A stretch of DNA of 9,991 nt from Omnitrophica WOR_2 bacterium RBG_13_41_10 (GTDB lineage: Bacteria; Omnitrophota; Gorgyraeia; Gygaellales; Profunditerraquicolaceae), in assembly GCA_001805465.1 (NCBI GenBank), contig MHGH01000010.1:17219-27209 (forward strand). The letters run 5' to 3'. Below the pieces are notes generated by a model. That model searched no databases. It had not been told where the DNA came from and worked only from the letters and a program-made list of their open reading frames with translations. The translations under genes were made by a program, and so were the position numbers. Below are positions 1 through 7,868 of the stretch, one piece after another; the stretch's first letter is position 1; each line of letters starts with the position of its first letter.

Positions 1-410
1 GTAAGCCCCATCACTGCTCCGCTGGAAAAAGCTACGCGTAGACCCGAATTTAAACTCTTAATAGCTGCGGCGGCCGTGCGATTGGAAGATTGCGTAGCAA
101 TACTCATCCCAATGAATCCCGACAAGCCGGAAAAGAAACCTCCGGTCAAAAACGCAAAAGGTACAAAAATAACCAGATATTTTTTTAAAACTAAGCCTAA
201 TAATATGCAAAATACAACCAGAAAAAATAGGGATACCCCTAAGTATTGCCTTTTTAAATAGGCCTTTGCCCCGATTCTTACTGCCTGGGCAATCTCCTGC
301 ATTTTTTCATTGCCTTGGTCTTTCCTTAATATAGATGCAGCAAGATAACCTGCAAAGGTCAAAGCTAAAATTGAACCCACTGGTGCCAGCCACAATAGAT
401 CCCCAAACAT
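1..410 (-). CDS. hppA: Membrane-bound ion-translocating pyrophosphatase, N-terminal part
   Basis: The family hydrolyses pyrophosphate in the inner membrane and uses the energy to pump H+ or Na+ outward. The gene is cut by the left window edge. 136 residues are visible, out of the roughly 670-800 usual for the family. Seen: a hydrophobic helix at about residues 5-26, a conserved-looking stretch IGAKAYLKRQY at 46-56, two further hydrophobic helices at about 57-75 and 78-104, then GFIGMSIATQSSNRTAAAA (98-116) and LRVAFSSGAVMGL (124-136), which match the start of the family closely. The ATG at 410 is preceded by a purine-rich ribosome site (GGGGG with flanking AAAG, 419-427) about 8 bases away. 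The residues that decide potassium dependence and pumped ion lie outside the window. It follows the Minf_1886-type gene after a 92-base gap with no clear terminator and no convincing promoter, so it may be in the same transcript. Confidence 0.93.
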   Translation of the reverse strand, partial: MFGDLLWLAPVGSILALTFAGYLAASILRKDQGNEKMQEIAQAVRIGAKAYLKRQYLGVSLFFLVVFCILLGLVLKKYLVIFVPFAFLTGGFFSGLSGFIGMSIATQSSNRTAAAAIKSLNSGLRVAFSSGAVMGL

Positions 411-502
411 TAAAAAATCCCCCTTTCTTATTTAATCTTTCCTAAAAAAATCTGCTTTTGTTAGAGGTTATGGTAACATAGTGCGCCTCCTCCCCGCCAC
501 AA

Positions 503-925
503 TCAGTGTGGTGATAATAAATCCTTGTCTTCATCTTTTTTATCCTGGAAATTTAGACGGTATTTCTCCTGGCTAAAAATATCCAACACTTCATTAAAAT
601 CATAAATATTTTTGAAATCTTCTATTTTATCGGTTTCGGTTTTTTTCATCAGGCCGTTATCCACCATATTAAAAACAATCTCTCCGAAATCAACCGTAGA
701 CTCTATCCCCCAATGCTGGAATACGGATTTGGTCATCGGCCCAAATTGCTCTAGGCCCAACTCTCTTATGCCTTCTAATAATTCCTGGCCGCTGACATGG
801 TCTTTGCGATTAAGTTTTTTCTGGGTAAACCAAAGCGCCTGCATCACAAACTCATAGGCATCGGCTTTATAACGGGGGTCGTGTTTAATAATCTTTTCTA
901 ATTTTTTATAAAATTCATTAAGCAT
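503..925 (-). CDS. Minf_1886 family protein (function unknown)
   Basis: This 140-aa soluble protein belongs to a family I recognise from Planctomycetes, Verrucomicrobia and relatives (the Minf_1886 or Verruc_Plancto-restricted type). No biochemical role is known to me. The family signature is clear: FTQKKL at 33-38, HVSGQELLEGIRE at 43-55, FGPM at 61-64, HWGI at 71-74 and DFGEIVFNMVDNGLM at 79-93, followed by a charged, poorly conserved tail. It is mostly predicted helix and has no signal peptide or membrane segment. Its ATG lies 4 bases after the stop of the GMP-synthase-like gene, so translational coupling is likely. The nearest purine-rich site (GAGG) is rather far, about 12 bases upstream. 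The tail ends in SPH at a TGA. The stop codon sits in a small 5-bp hairpin with no T-run. The family call is firm; any function would be guesswork. Confidence 0.88.
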   Translation of the reverse strand: MLNEFYKKLEKIIKHDPRYKADAYEFVMQALWFTQKKLNRKDHVSGQELLEGIRELGLEQFGPMTKSVFQHWGIESTVDFGEIVFNMVDNGLMKKTETDKIEDFKNIYDFNEVLDIFSQEKYRLNFQDKKDEDKDLLSPH

Positions 926-929
926 TTTT

Positions 930-1895
930 TTAAACTGCCTCTATGGTTGAAGGAGGTTTAGAAGCTATATTATAAGTCACGCTGACAACTCCGTCAACTT
1001 CGCTTATTATTCTTGAGGATAACTTATCTAAAACTTCATAAGGCAATCTGGTAGGCTGGGCAACCCTGGCATCAGTGCTATCCCAACACCTGATTTCAAT
1101 CTGTAAACCAAAATCCCTTTTACCCTGACGCATACCTGTCACTCTATCCTGATGTAAAATTGCCAAATACTGAAAGGCTCTACTACCAGATAATTCTTCC
1201 TCGGTAATAGCGGTAGCTAACCTGACTATTTTTATCTTCTCCGGGGTAACTTCTCCTATAATCCTTGCCGATAAAGCCGGCCCGGGAAAAGGCATGCGAT
1301 TATAAATGGAAGGTGGTAACCCTATAGCCTCTGCTATCTTTCTTACCCCATCCTTGCGTAGCTCTACCAAAGGCTCAATAATTTTATAACCAAAGGCCTG
1401 CTGCGGATCAATACCCAGTTGTATAAAAACATTGTGTTGCCTTTTTATCCCCGCAATGGTCTCATCGACATCGGTAAGGATGGTGCCCTGAAGAAGGTAC
1501 TTGGCTTTACTATCCTTGACCAACTTAGAAAATATATCGCGGTAGAATGTCTTTGTAATGGCCTCCCTTTTTTCTTCCGGATCGGTTATTCCTTTTAAGG
1601 CTGCAAAGAACTTGCCTTGCGCATCAATTACCTCTACCGGAACCCCTAATTTCTTAAATAACGTAACAATCTGTTCGGGTTCGTCTTTACGCATGATGCC
1701 GTTATTAATAAAAAAGGTTTTTAATCTTTTACCCAGCGCCTTAAACCCTAACATAGTGACTACAGATGAATCTACGCCTCCGGATAAAGCGTTTATTGCC
1801 AAACCATCTTTCACCAATGATGCGATTTCTTTGACTTTCTCCTCAATAAAGCCTTGGGGGCTTAACTCTTTTAAAGTAATTTCTTTAATCTGCAT
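930..1895 (-). CDS. guaA: GMP synthase-type ATP pyrophosphatase subunit, stand-alone and divergent
   Basis: The family adenylates XMP with ATP, and ammonia from a glutaminase partner then gives GMP, AMP and pyrophosphate. The 321-aa protein has the synthetase and dimerisation parts only; the N-terminal glutamine amidotransferase domain of usual bacterial GuaA is absent. This resembles the archaeal split form. Seen: the PP-loop SGGVDSS at 38-44, QGTILTDVDET at 136-146, QHNV at 153-156, PFPGPALSARIIGEVT at 202-217, and a C-terminal dimerisation end with LPYEVLD (284-290) and KPPSTIEAV (313-321). Several usual positions differ: the end is normally PPATIEWE, and the usual hinge sequence around DFMTA reads TDARVAQ. 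The true substrate could therefore differ from XMP. The ATG overlaps the EF-G gene by 11 bases and its ribosome site AAGGAG (1903-1908) lies inside that gene. The cofactor class is certain; the exact reaction is probable. Confidence 0.8.
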   Translation of the reverse strand: MQIKEITLKELSPQGFIEEKVKEIASLVKDGLAINALSGGVDSSVVTMLGFKALGKRLKTFFINNGIMRKDEPEQIVTLFKKLGVPVEVIDAQGKFFAALKGITDPEEKREAITKTFYRDIFSKLVKDSKAKYLLQGTILTDVDETIAGIKRQHNVFIQLGIDPQQAFGYKIIEPLVELRKDGVRKIAEAIGLPPSIYNRMPFPGPALSARIIGEVTPEKIKIVRLATAITEEELSGSRAFQYLAILHQDRVTGMRQGKRDFGLQIEIRCWDSTDARVAQPTRLPYEVLDKLSSRIISEVDGVVSVTYNIASKPPSTIEAV

Positions 1896-4869
1896 TTGTT
1901 TTCTCCTTTTTATTTTTATCTTTCTCTGCTACTATTTTTGTGGCGATCTCCGAGGGCACGGCTAAATATTTAGAAAAATGTAACGAAGCTCCAGCCCTGC
2001 CGCTGCTTAAAGAACGTACGCAAGTGGCGTAACCGAACACCTCTGCTAAAGGGACCTCTGCAGTAATTATTTTCTGGTTAGCCTTATCATCCATTGCCAT
2101 TATCTTTCCCCTGCAGGAACAAATGTAGCTGACAATACTATTGACAAATTCTTCCGGGGTATTTACTTCCAATAACCCGTATGGCTCAAGGAGTAATGGC
2201 TCTGCCTGCATAAAGGCCTGTTTAAAAGCAATACTGCCGGCTATTTTAAAAGCTAACTCCGAAGAATCTACTTCATGAAAAGAGCCGTCTGTTAGTTTTA
2301 CCTCCAGGTCTACCACCGGATAACCGGCAAAAACCCCTTTTCCCATCGCCTCAATTATCCCTTTTTCTACGGAAGGAATAAATGACTGGGGGATCGCGCC
2401 GCCCTTAATACTATTGATAAATTCAAAACCTTCTCCTGCGGCACGGGGAGCGATCTCTATAACTACATGGCCGTATTGGCCGCGGCCTCCGGTCTGTTTA
2501 ATATATTTACCTTCTGCCTTAGCGGACTTTAAGATAGTTTCACGATAAGCGACCTTAGGCTTACCCACAATCGTATCTACTGCGAACTCTTCTTTTAATC
2601 TGTCCACGATAATCTCTAGATGCAACTCCCCCATCCCGGTCAATATCGTCTCTTTGGTTTCTTCGTCTGATCTTACCATAAAAGTGGGGTCTTCGTCCAT
2701 CAACCTGGCCAAGGCCTCCCCAAGCCTATCCTGATCTTTACGGGTTTTCGGTGAAATGCTTAAGGAAACTACAGGCGTCGGAAACTCCATGGCCTCCAAA
2801 AGAACAGGATTATCCGGATCGCAAAGCGTATCCCCTGTTACGGTATGGTCCAAGCCGATTATAGCCACGATATCTCCGGCGAAAGCACATTCTATATTTT
2901 CTTTTTGATTAGCATGCATACGCACGATGCGCGATATTCTTTCTTTTTTATCTTTTGCGGCATTCAAGACGTATGAACCGCTCTCCAAGAATCCCGAATA
3001 GATCCTCAGATAAACCAGTTTTCCCATATGCGAGTCTGACTGGACCTTAAAAGCCAAGGCGGAAAACGGCTCTTTAGCATCATGCTTTCGCTGGACTATC
3101 TTTTCTACTTCGTAAGGATCGTGCCCCTCTACCGGCGCTAAGTCCACCGGCGAAGGAAGAAATAAAACTACTGCATCCAAGAGTTTCTGTATCCCTTTAT
3201 TCTTCAGCGCTGCTCCGCAAAGAATGGGAACCATTTTATTGTTTACGGTACCCTGACGGATAGCGCTGATTAATTCCTGGATTTCTATTGTAGGTTCTGA
3301 CTCCAAGAACTTCTTCATCAGCGCCTCATCAAATGCTGCGGCTTTTTCTATCATCAGGTGATGGTATTTATCGGCCACCTCTAAGTAATCACTAGGTATA
3401 TCCTCGGCATGAAACTCCTTTCCTTGCGATTCCTCATCGTATAAATAAGCCTTCATTTCCATAAGATCGATTATTCCGCGAAAATTATCTTCACTTCCCA
3501 AAGGAATTTCTATAGGGATGGCATTACTTCCTAAGTCTTTTTCTATACTCTTTAAAACCGCGAAAAAATCTGCGCCTACCCGGTCCATTTTATTAATAAA
3601 AGCTATCTTTGGTACATTATATTTATCCGACTGGCGCCATACGGTTTCTGACTGCGGTTCTACTCCTCCCACCGCGCAAAAAACCGCTACTGCTCCGTCC
3701 AATACCCGCAGGCTGCGCTCTACCTCTACGGTAAAATCCACATGCCCCGGAGTATCAATGATACTAATTCTATGGTTATTCCAGATACAAGTGGTAGCCG
3801 CAGAGGTAATAGTAATCCCTCTTTCCTGTTCCTGCTTCATCCAATCCATCTGGGATTTTCCGTCGTGCACCTCCCCGATTTTATGGGAGCGGCCGGTATA
3901 AAATAAAATCCGCTCCGTCACGGTAGTTTTACCGGCATCAATGTGCGCCATAATCCCGATGTTTCTCACCATATTCAAATCTATATCCGGTGTTAAATAC
4001 TTTTTTTCCTTTGGTTCTTTTTGCGCGACCGGCTTAGTCTCTTTGTCTTCCTTCGAGGCTTCTGGCTCTAGCTTGGCGGCATCAATTGTAACCGGTGCCG
4101 GCAAAGCTTCCGGGACATCTTTTGCCTTCGGTTCCCTTAAATCTTTTTCTTTGGCTTCTTTATTTAATTTAATTATCTCCTCGTTTAATCTTTTTATTTT
4201 TTCTTCATTTGCTTCTAAATCTTTCTCTAAGGAGGTATATTCTTCGTTTAATTTACTAAATTCGCTTTTAGGGACCCATTCCTTTATTTCCTCTTTTTTC
4301 TGTAACTGCGAAGCTATCTGGGCATATTTCTTTACTTCTTTCATCGATACATCGACTTGATGCTTTAAGAATTCCGCCTGATCTACCTTCTCTTTAATCT
4401 CCTTCTCCAACAGTTTGATTCTTTCTTTGGCATCTTTAAGCTCCTTATTGATAGTTACGTTTTTGGTAAACTCTTCCTGCAATGCTTTTTCTCTTTCCAA
4501 AATCATTTTCTGAAAATCCGTTTTGCCTTGTTGGGCCTTTTTTAGATTATCTTCGCTGGCACTAACCCACTCTTCTCTTCTGGATAACTCCCCAGTCAAC
4601 ACCTGGGCCTTGGATTTTGAGACCTCGGATTGTTTTTGTAGGTTGGCGTACTCCTCTTTTATTTTTTCTAGTTCGCTACTCAAGGAGCTAGCTTGCTCTT
4701 CTAGCCTGGCAATTTTCTGTTCTTTACCAATAACCTCCTGCTGGAGGGATTCCTGGGAACTGATTAATCTTTTGGGCTTCTTACGCTTAGGAATATTAAA
4801 CGATGGTAAAAATGCGTAAGCCATCGTCACAATTGATATCAAAAATAATGCGCCGATTAGTAACAGCAT
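1885..4869 (-). CDS. Membrane-anchored coiled-coil / elongation factor G fusion
   Basis: Elongation factor G is the GTPase that drives ribosomal translocation or, with RRF, ribosome recycling. This 994-aa protein is about 290 residues longer than usual. Residues 1-22 are a hydrophobic anchor with no charge before it and KRKKPKR (28-34) after it, which predicts N-out/C-in topology. Residues 38-245 look like a long coiled coil rich in K, E, Q and L. Residues 246-290 are a Pro/Ala/Lys/Glu linker. EF-G proper begins near 291: G1 AHIDAGKTT (308-316), switch I RGITI (350-354), G3 DTPGH (372-376), G4 NKMD (426-429), then domains II-V, with GGRGQYGH and HEVDSSE of domain IV intact. Domain V is divergent: the usual RRG reads CRG and TxGRA reads SSGRA. 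The frame is continuous. A start at Met300 would give a normal EF-G but has no good ribosome site. The gene starts 4 bases after the AsmA-like stop. It is probably a specialised paralog. Confidence 0.9.
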   Translation of the reverse strand: MLLLIGALFLISIVTMAYAFLPSFNIPKRKKPKRLISSQESLQQEVIGKEQKIARLEEQASSLSSELEKIKEEYANLQKQSEVSKSKAQVLTGELSRREEWVSASEDNLKKAQQGKTDFQKMILEREKALQEEFTKNVTINKELKDAKERIKLLEKEIKEKVDQAEFLKHQVDVSMKEVKKYAQIASQLQKKEEIKEWVPKSEFSKLNEEYTSLEKDLEANEEKIKRLNEEIIKLNKEAKEKDLREPKAKDVPEALPAPVTIDAAKLEPEASKEDKETKPVAQKEPKEKKYLTPDIDLNMVRNIGIMAHIDAGKTTVTERILFYTGRSHKIGEVHDGKSQMDWMKQEQERGITITSAATTCIWNNHRISIIDTPGHVDFTVEVERSLRVLDGAVAVFCAVGGVEPQSETVWRQSDKYNVPKIAFINKMDRVGADFFAVLKSIEKDLGSNAIPIEIPLGSEDNFRGIIDLMEMKAYLYDEESQGKEFHAEDIPSDYLEVADKYHHLMIEKAAAFDEALMKKFLESEPTIEIQELISAIRQGTVNNKMVPILCGAALKNKGIQKLLDAVVLFLPSPVDLAPVEGHDPYEVEKIVQRKHDAKEPFSALAFKVQSDSHMGKLVYLRIYSGFLESGSYVLNAAKDKKERISRIVRMHANQKENIECAFAGDIVAIIGLDHTVTGDTLCDPDNPVLLEAMEFPTPVVSLSISPKTRKDQDRLGEALARLMDEDPTFMVRSDEETKETILTGMGELHLEIIVDRLKEEFAVDTIVGKPKVAYRETILKSAKAEGKYIKQTGGRGQYGHVVIEIAPRAAGEGFEFINSIKGGAIPQSFIPSVEKGIIEAMGKGVFAGYPVVDLEVKLTDGSFHEVDSSELAFKIAGSIAFKQAFMQAEPLLLEPYGLLEVNTPEEFVNSIVSYICSCRGKIMAMDDKANQKIITAEVPLAEVFGYATCVRSLSSGRAGASLHFSKYLAVPSEIATKIVAEKDKNKKEKTNAD
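1903..1908 (-). promoter_or_regulatory. Ribosome binding site of the GMP-synthase-like gene, inside the EF-G gene
   Basis: AAGGAG lies 7 bases before the ATG at 1895 and within the last codons of the EF-G fusion, whose TAA is at 1887-1885. Ribosomes finishing EF-G therefore cover this site, so translation of the two genes is probably coupled. This also fixes the start of the downstream gene. Confidence 0.8.
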
Positions 4870-4873
4870 ATGT

Positions 4874-7225
4874 TTATTGCCCTAGGAACCTGTCTTTTAA
4901 AGATTTTATAATATCTACCGCGGAAGTCTTAAATTTATACTGCGGCTCTTTAACGGTCCCTGTGATATGTATTGTCCCGAATTTTTCCGCCTGGCCTATT
5001 ATTGCCGTAGTTATATCCTTAAAAGTTCCGGTGAGCGGAGATTTATCCTCATCGATATGAACCCCTAAGGCCGCATCCAGAGAACCGTCAAAACCTATTT
5101 TTACCGGGCCGTCTAAGCTTACAAACTCACTTTGCATGTTTATACTATCGGTATAAATGGTTTTATCCTGGATAACGAATGAGCAGTTTCCTTTTTCAAA
5201 AATAATATTAGTAAAATCCTTGCTGAAAATCAATTTGCCTAACCCCTTAAGTAAATCAAGCTCCCAGATCTTTCCTTCTGTGATGGCAATACTGCCTGTA
5301 CCGGAAAGTCTAGATAAATTTTCTATTGTTGCGTTAACCTTTGCCTTTGCCTCAATAACCCCTGCTATATCCTTATCTTTTATCGCAGTATCTAACTTTA
5401 ATTTCTCCAGTTTTACGCCAGAGAGTGCTCCCTCAATAATATAAGGAAAGTGTTCTGCGGATAAATTCATGCTTAACGAGCCTTCCAATATACCATCATA
5501 TAAGGCTAAGCGTAGAAGCGGGATATCTACCAAATTATTTTTCTGTAAATATTGCGCGCTAAAATCATTGCCTTTTAGTCCGTAAATAGATAAAGAACTG
5601 CTGGTTAAATCCGCCTGAATAGCACAGGATTTAATATCCTTTATATCTCCTGCCAGTCTAATATCGGCGTTAACAATACCACTGGGCTTTAGTTTATCAA
5701 GGCTATCTTTAAATTGAGCAAATATACTACTTAGGTCTTTAAGGTCAATTTTCCCTTTGGCGCTTAAATCTGAAGGCCAAGAAAAGGAATCCGTGATATC
5801 AATCATGCCATTAAGAGAAAAATCTGAATTTCGATAGCGGCCGTTAAACTTTGTAAACCTTAAGGTTTTATCCTTGATGCCAAATTCGCAGTCAAGATAA
5901 AGTTCCTTGGACGAAAAAGCTACGGCAACCTGCGGCGCCTGAAAATCAATCAGGCTGCCTTGCATTTTATAATCCGTTGTGCCATAGCGAAAACTTAAAT
6001 CAGGCCATTTTACTAAATCCGGGCTAAAAATAACCCTGCCGCTGATATTTTCCAAAGGAAAATTAAGGTTTTCTAAATTAAGCCTAGCCGCAAATATATC
6101 GAGGTAACCGCTTATAGGTAAGGGGCCAGTTAAGGGTAAATCAGATTCAATTTTGAGCGAGAGCCCGGCCTCTCCGCTAAATTCACCGGGAATAACAAAT
6201 TTAAATTTATCTTTGATGATATTGTTTAAGTTATTAAGGCCTATTTTTTGAGCAGTTATATCCGCCTCTAAAACAGGCTCTTTAAAACCGGATATTTTAA
6301 GGCTTATTTCTACCGGAATCTGCAATATATCTGCAGTTAATTTATTTGCCATAATACCTTCGTTATCAAAATTAACCCTGCCTTGTATATCATCTACATT
6401 CTCTATAATTTCTATTCCTAAAATATCTAATTTTTTAATATCCACGGTACCGGAAAATTTTATTTTTCCTTCTTTGATAATAAGGTTGGTAAATATATCT
6501 ATATAACCGTCCCCGGCTGATATTCGGGAGTAGGGATAATAAGCAGAAAATTCTTTGGGTAGCAAATTATTGCAAGAAACCTTGGCCTGAATTTCTTTTT
6601 CTATTACCTTATATATCCCCAAGGCGGCTAATTTTGTTTTTTCGCTACCACTCAATATATCCGCTCTTAAGTTAAATTTGATATCAGCGGGTACTGATAA
6701 ACGCAGCGTCAAATCTAAGTTGTCTATTATCTTGGTGAATTCGGGGATAATGCTTTTGTCTTTAAACTCAATACGCGAATCTACAACAGCTATCTTATAG
6801 ATAAATATGTTAAATTTGCTTTCCTGGGTTTTTGCCTTGGCGTCCTGGCCAGGCATAAAAAGCTGCATTATATTAAGGGCCTTATCGTCTTTACGCTCTA
6901 AAAAAAGAGTAAGGTTCCTTAACGTTACGGAAGGGATGACTATTCTTTTTTTAAAAAAGGGGAAAATCAGAAAACCGCAATCTGCCTCTTTTAATTTCAG
7001 GAAGGTTTGTTTATCGTCATAAATTTCCAAGCCCCTTAATACCAGCCCCTTAAAGATATTTAATTGCAGCGATTCTAACTCTACCGTTTTATTCGTCTGT
7101 TCCTGCAGGCGCTGGGTAACAAATAACTTTAGTTTTTCTGGTAGGACTACCTTATTAAGATAAACAAACGCCAAGCTAATGATAAGAAATACAACAATCA
7201 ATATTAAAAGGATTTTCTTTTTCAT
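4874..7225 (-). CDS. AsmA-like inner-membrane-anchored protein
   Basis: AsmA/TamB-type proteins are long beta-rich proteins anchored in the inner membrane that reach into the periplasm. Several are implicated in moving phospholipid to the outer membrane. This 783-aa protein starts MKKK, followed by one hydrophobic helix at about 5-24. Next comes an AsmA-type N-terminal region in which short beta segments alternate with ligand-like hydrophobic positions (VELESLQLNIFKGLVLRGLEI, about 48-68, is characteristic). A long repetitive beta region follows, then an AsmA-like C-terminal domain from about 632 with GTGSIAITEGKIWELDLLKG (642-661) and a closing FGTIHITGTVKEPQYKF. No enzymatic motif is seen. 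It lies 44 bases after the PagL-like gene, with no terminator between, and 4 bases before the EF-G fusion. There is no visible ribosome site before the ATG. The superfamily is well supported; the lipid-transport role is inference from relatives. Confidence 0.85.
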   Translation of the reverse strand: MKKKILLILIVVFLIISLAFVYLNKVVLPEKLKLFVTQRLQEQTNKTVELESLQLNIFKGLVLRGLEIYDDKQTFLKLKEADCGFLIFPFFKKRIVIPSVTLRNLTLFLERKDDKALNIMQLFMPGQDAKAKTQESKFNIFIYKIAVVDSRIEFKDKSIIPEFTKIIDNLDLTLRLSVPADIKFNLRADILSGSEKTKLAALGIYKVIEKEIQAKVSCNNLLPKEFSAYYPYSRISAGDGYIDIFTNLIIKEGKIKFSGTVDIKKLDILGIEIIENVDDIQGRVNFDNEGIMANKLTADILQIPVEISLKISGFKEPVLEADITAQKIGLNNLNNIIKDKFKFVIPGEFSGEAGLSLKIESDLPLTGPLPISGYLDIFAARLNLENLNFPLENISGRVIFSPDLVKWPDLSFRYGTTDYKMQGSLIDFQAPQVAVAFSSKELYLDCEFGIKDKTLRFTKFNGRYRNSDFSLNGMIDITDSFSWPSDLSAKGKIDLKDLSSIFAQFKDSLDKLKPSGIVNADIRLAGDIKDIKSCAIQADLTSSSLSIYGLKGNDFSAQYLQKNNLVDIPLLRLALYDGILEGSLSMNLSAEHFPYIIEGALSGVKLEKLKLDTAIKDKDIAGVIEAKAKVNATIENLSRLSGTGSIAITEGKIWELDLLKGLGKLIFSKDFTNIIFEKGNCSFVIQDKTIYTDSINMQSEFVSLDGPVKIGFDGSLDAALGVHIDEDKSPLTGTFKDITTAIIGQAEKFGTIHITGTVKEPQYKFKTSAVDIIKSLKDRFLGQ

Positions 7226-7269
7226 GTGGTATTATGATGCGGCTTTTTTATGAAATGAATTTGCTATGG

Positions 7270-7860
7270 CTAGAATCTATATGTCGTGCCTGCGACAAAA
7301 AATAAAGAATTAATTCCGTGATTGGGACTTTTGGTGCCGCAGTTAGATAAGTGACGGTAACGGCAATCTAAGGTTAAAGCTAAATTTTTGTTTAAGAAAT
7401 AGTGCGCCCCTGCTCCATAATATTCCAATAAATTAAATTGTGTCGCTTGTTCACGCACATGCTGGGACATAAAAGATATCCCGGCACCGATTTTAAGATA
7501 AGGCTGAAATTTAAAATCTTCAGGTAACAACCCCAATTTTAGCGCGAAAGTTCCATTAGTTTCTACATTAGGGCGTGGCTGATAAATATAACAAACGGAT
7601 GGCTCTAATTGAAGTTCTACTAAAGACGGTGGGCTGATACCAAACTTTTCTAAGGTTGGCTTAATGTCAAAATCAAAAGCAAAAATAAAAGGGACCATAA
7701 AAGAGTCTTTTTCGCGTTTTAATTCTGACCTAGCAAATCCGGTAAGCATTTCTATTGCCTTGAACCTGACAAAACTAGATGCCCAAGCAGAAGGACTACA
7801 AAACAATATACCCGCTATAATAAATATAATAGTAAAAACGTTTCTAAAAGTTTTTTTCAT
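7270..7860 (-). CDS. PagL-like lipid A deacylase / acyloxyacyl hydrolase family outer-membrane protein
   Basis: PagL proteins are small outer-membrane beta barrels that remove the 3-O acyl chain from lipid A. This 196-aa protein has a signal peptide (about 1-28, MKKTF then a hydrophobic run ending SAWA|SS), alternating beta strands and a terminal Phe after YR, the usual outer-membrane sorting end. The family signature is in the last strands: RHLSN (169-173), then SPNHGIN (178-184). The His and Ser of the catalytic set fit H170 and S172. The residue 12 after the Ser, Glu in the Pseudomonas enzyme as I recall it, is Asn184 here, so activity is not assured. It opens the five-gene run and is read from a strong promoter just upstream. 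No ribosome site is visible before the ATG, which fits a nearly leaderless mRNA. The fold and family call is good; deacylase activity is inferred. Confidence 0.8.
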   Translation of the reverse strand: MKKTFRNVFTIIFIIAGILFCSPSAWASSFVRFKAIEMLTGFARSELKREKDSFMVPFIFAFDFDIKPTLEKFGISPPSLVELQLEPSVCYIYQPRPNVETNGTFALKLGLLPEDFKFQPYLKIGAGISFMSQHVREQATQFNLLEYYGAGAHYFLNKNLALTLDCRYRHLSNCGTKSPNHGINSLFFVAGTTYRF

Positions 7861-7868
7861 TAAGGTTT

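Noticed and set aside
76..261. Plus-strand open frame opposite the pyrophosphatase
   Set aside because: The minus strand here encodes clear pyrophosphatase motifs, and the plus product has no recognisable features.
411..502. A promoter for the pyrophosphatase gene
   Set aside because: TTGTGG-16-TATGTT matches only 3 and 4 of 6 consensus positions, too weak to call.
497..512. Hairpin at the stop of the Minf_1886-type gene as a terminator
   Set aside because: The stem is only 5 bp (CCACA/TGTGG) and is followed by a G-rich stretch, not a T-run.
1885..3972. A normal 695-residue EF-G starting at Met300
   Set aside because: The frame is open for 299 codons upstream with a well-formed anchor and coiled coil, the long start follows the previous gene by only 4 bases, and the bases just before Met300 hold no ribosome site. 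Internal initiation cannot be fully excluded.
3518..4819. Open frames on the plus strand opposite the EF-G fusion
   Set aside because: They mirror the coding bias of the real gene, being rich in Ser, Phe and Leu opposite the Lys/Glu-rich coiled coil, and have no ribosome sites or family motifs.
7226..7269. A separate promoter for the AsmA-like gene
   Set aside because: A CATAAT hexamer lies just before the ATG, but the matching -35 region is poor (TTCATT).
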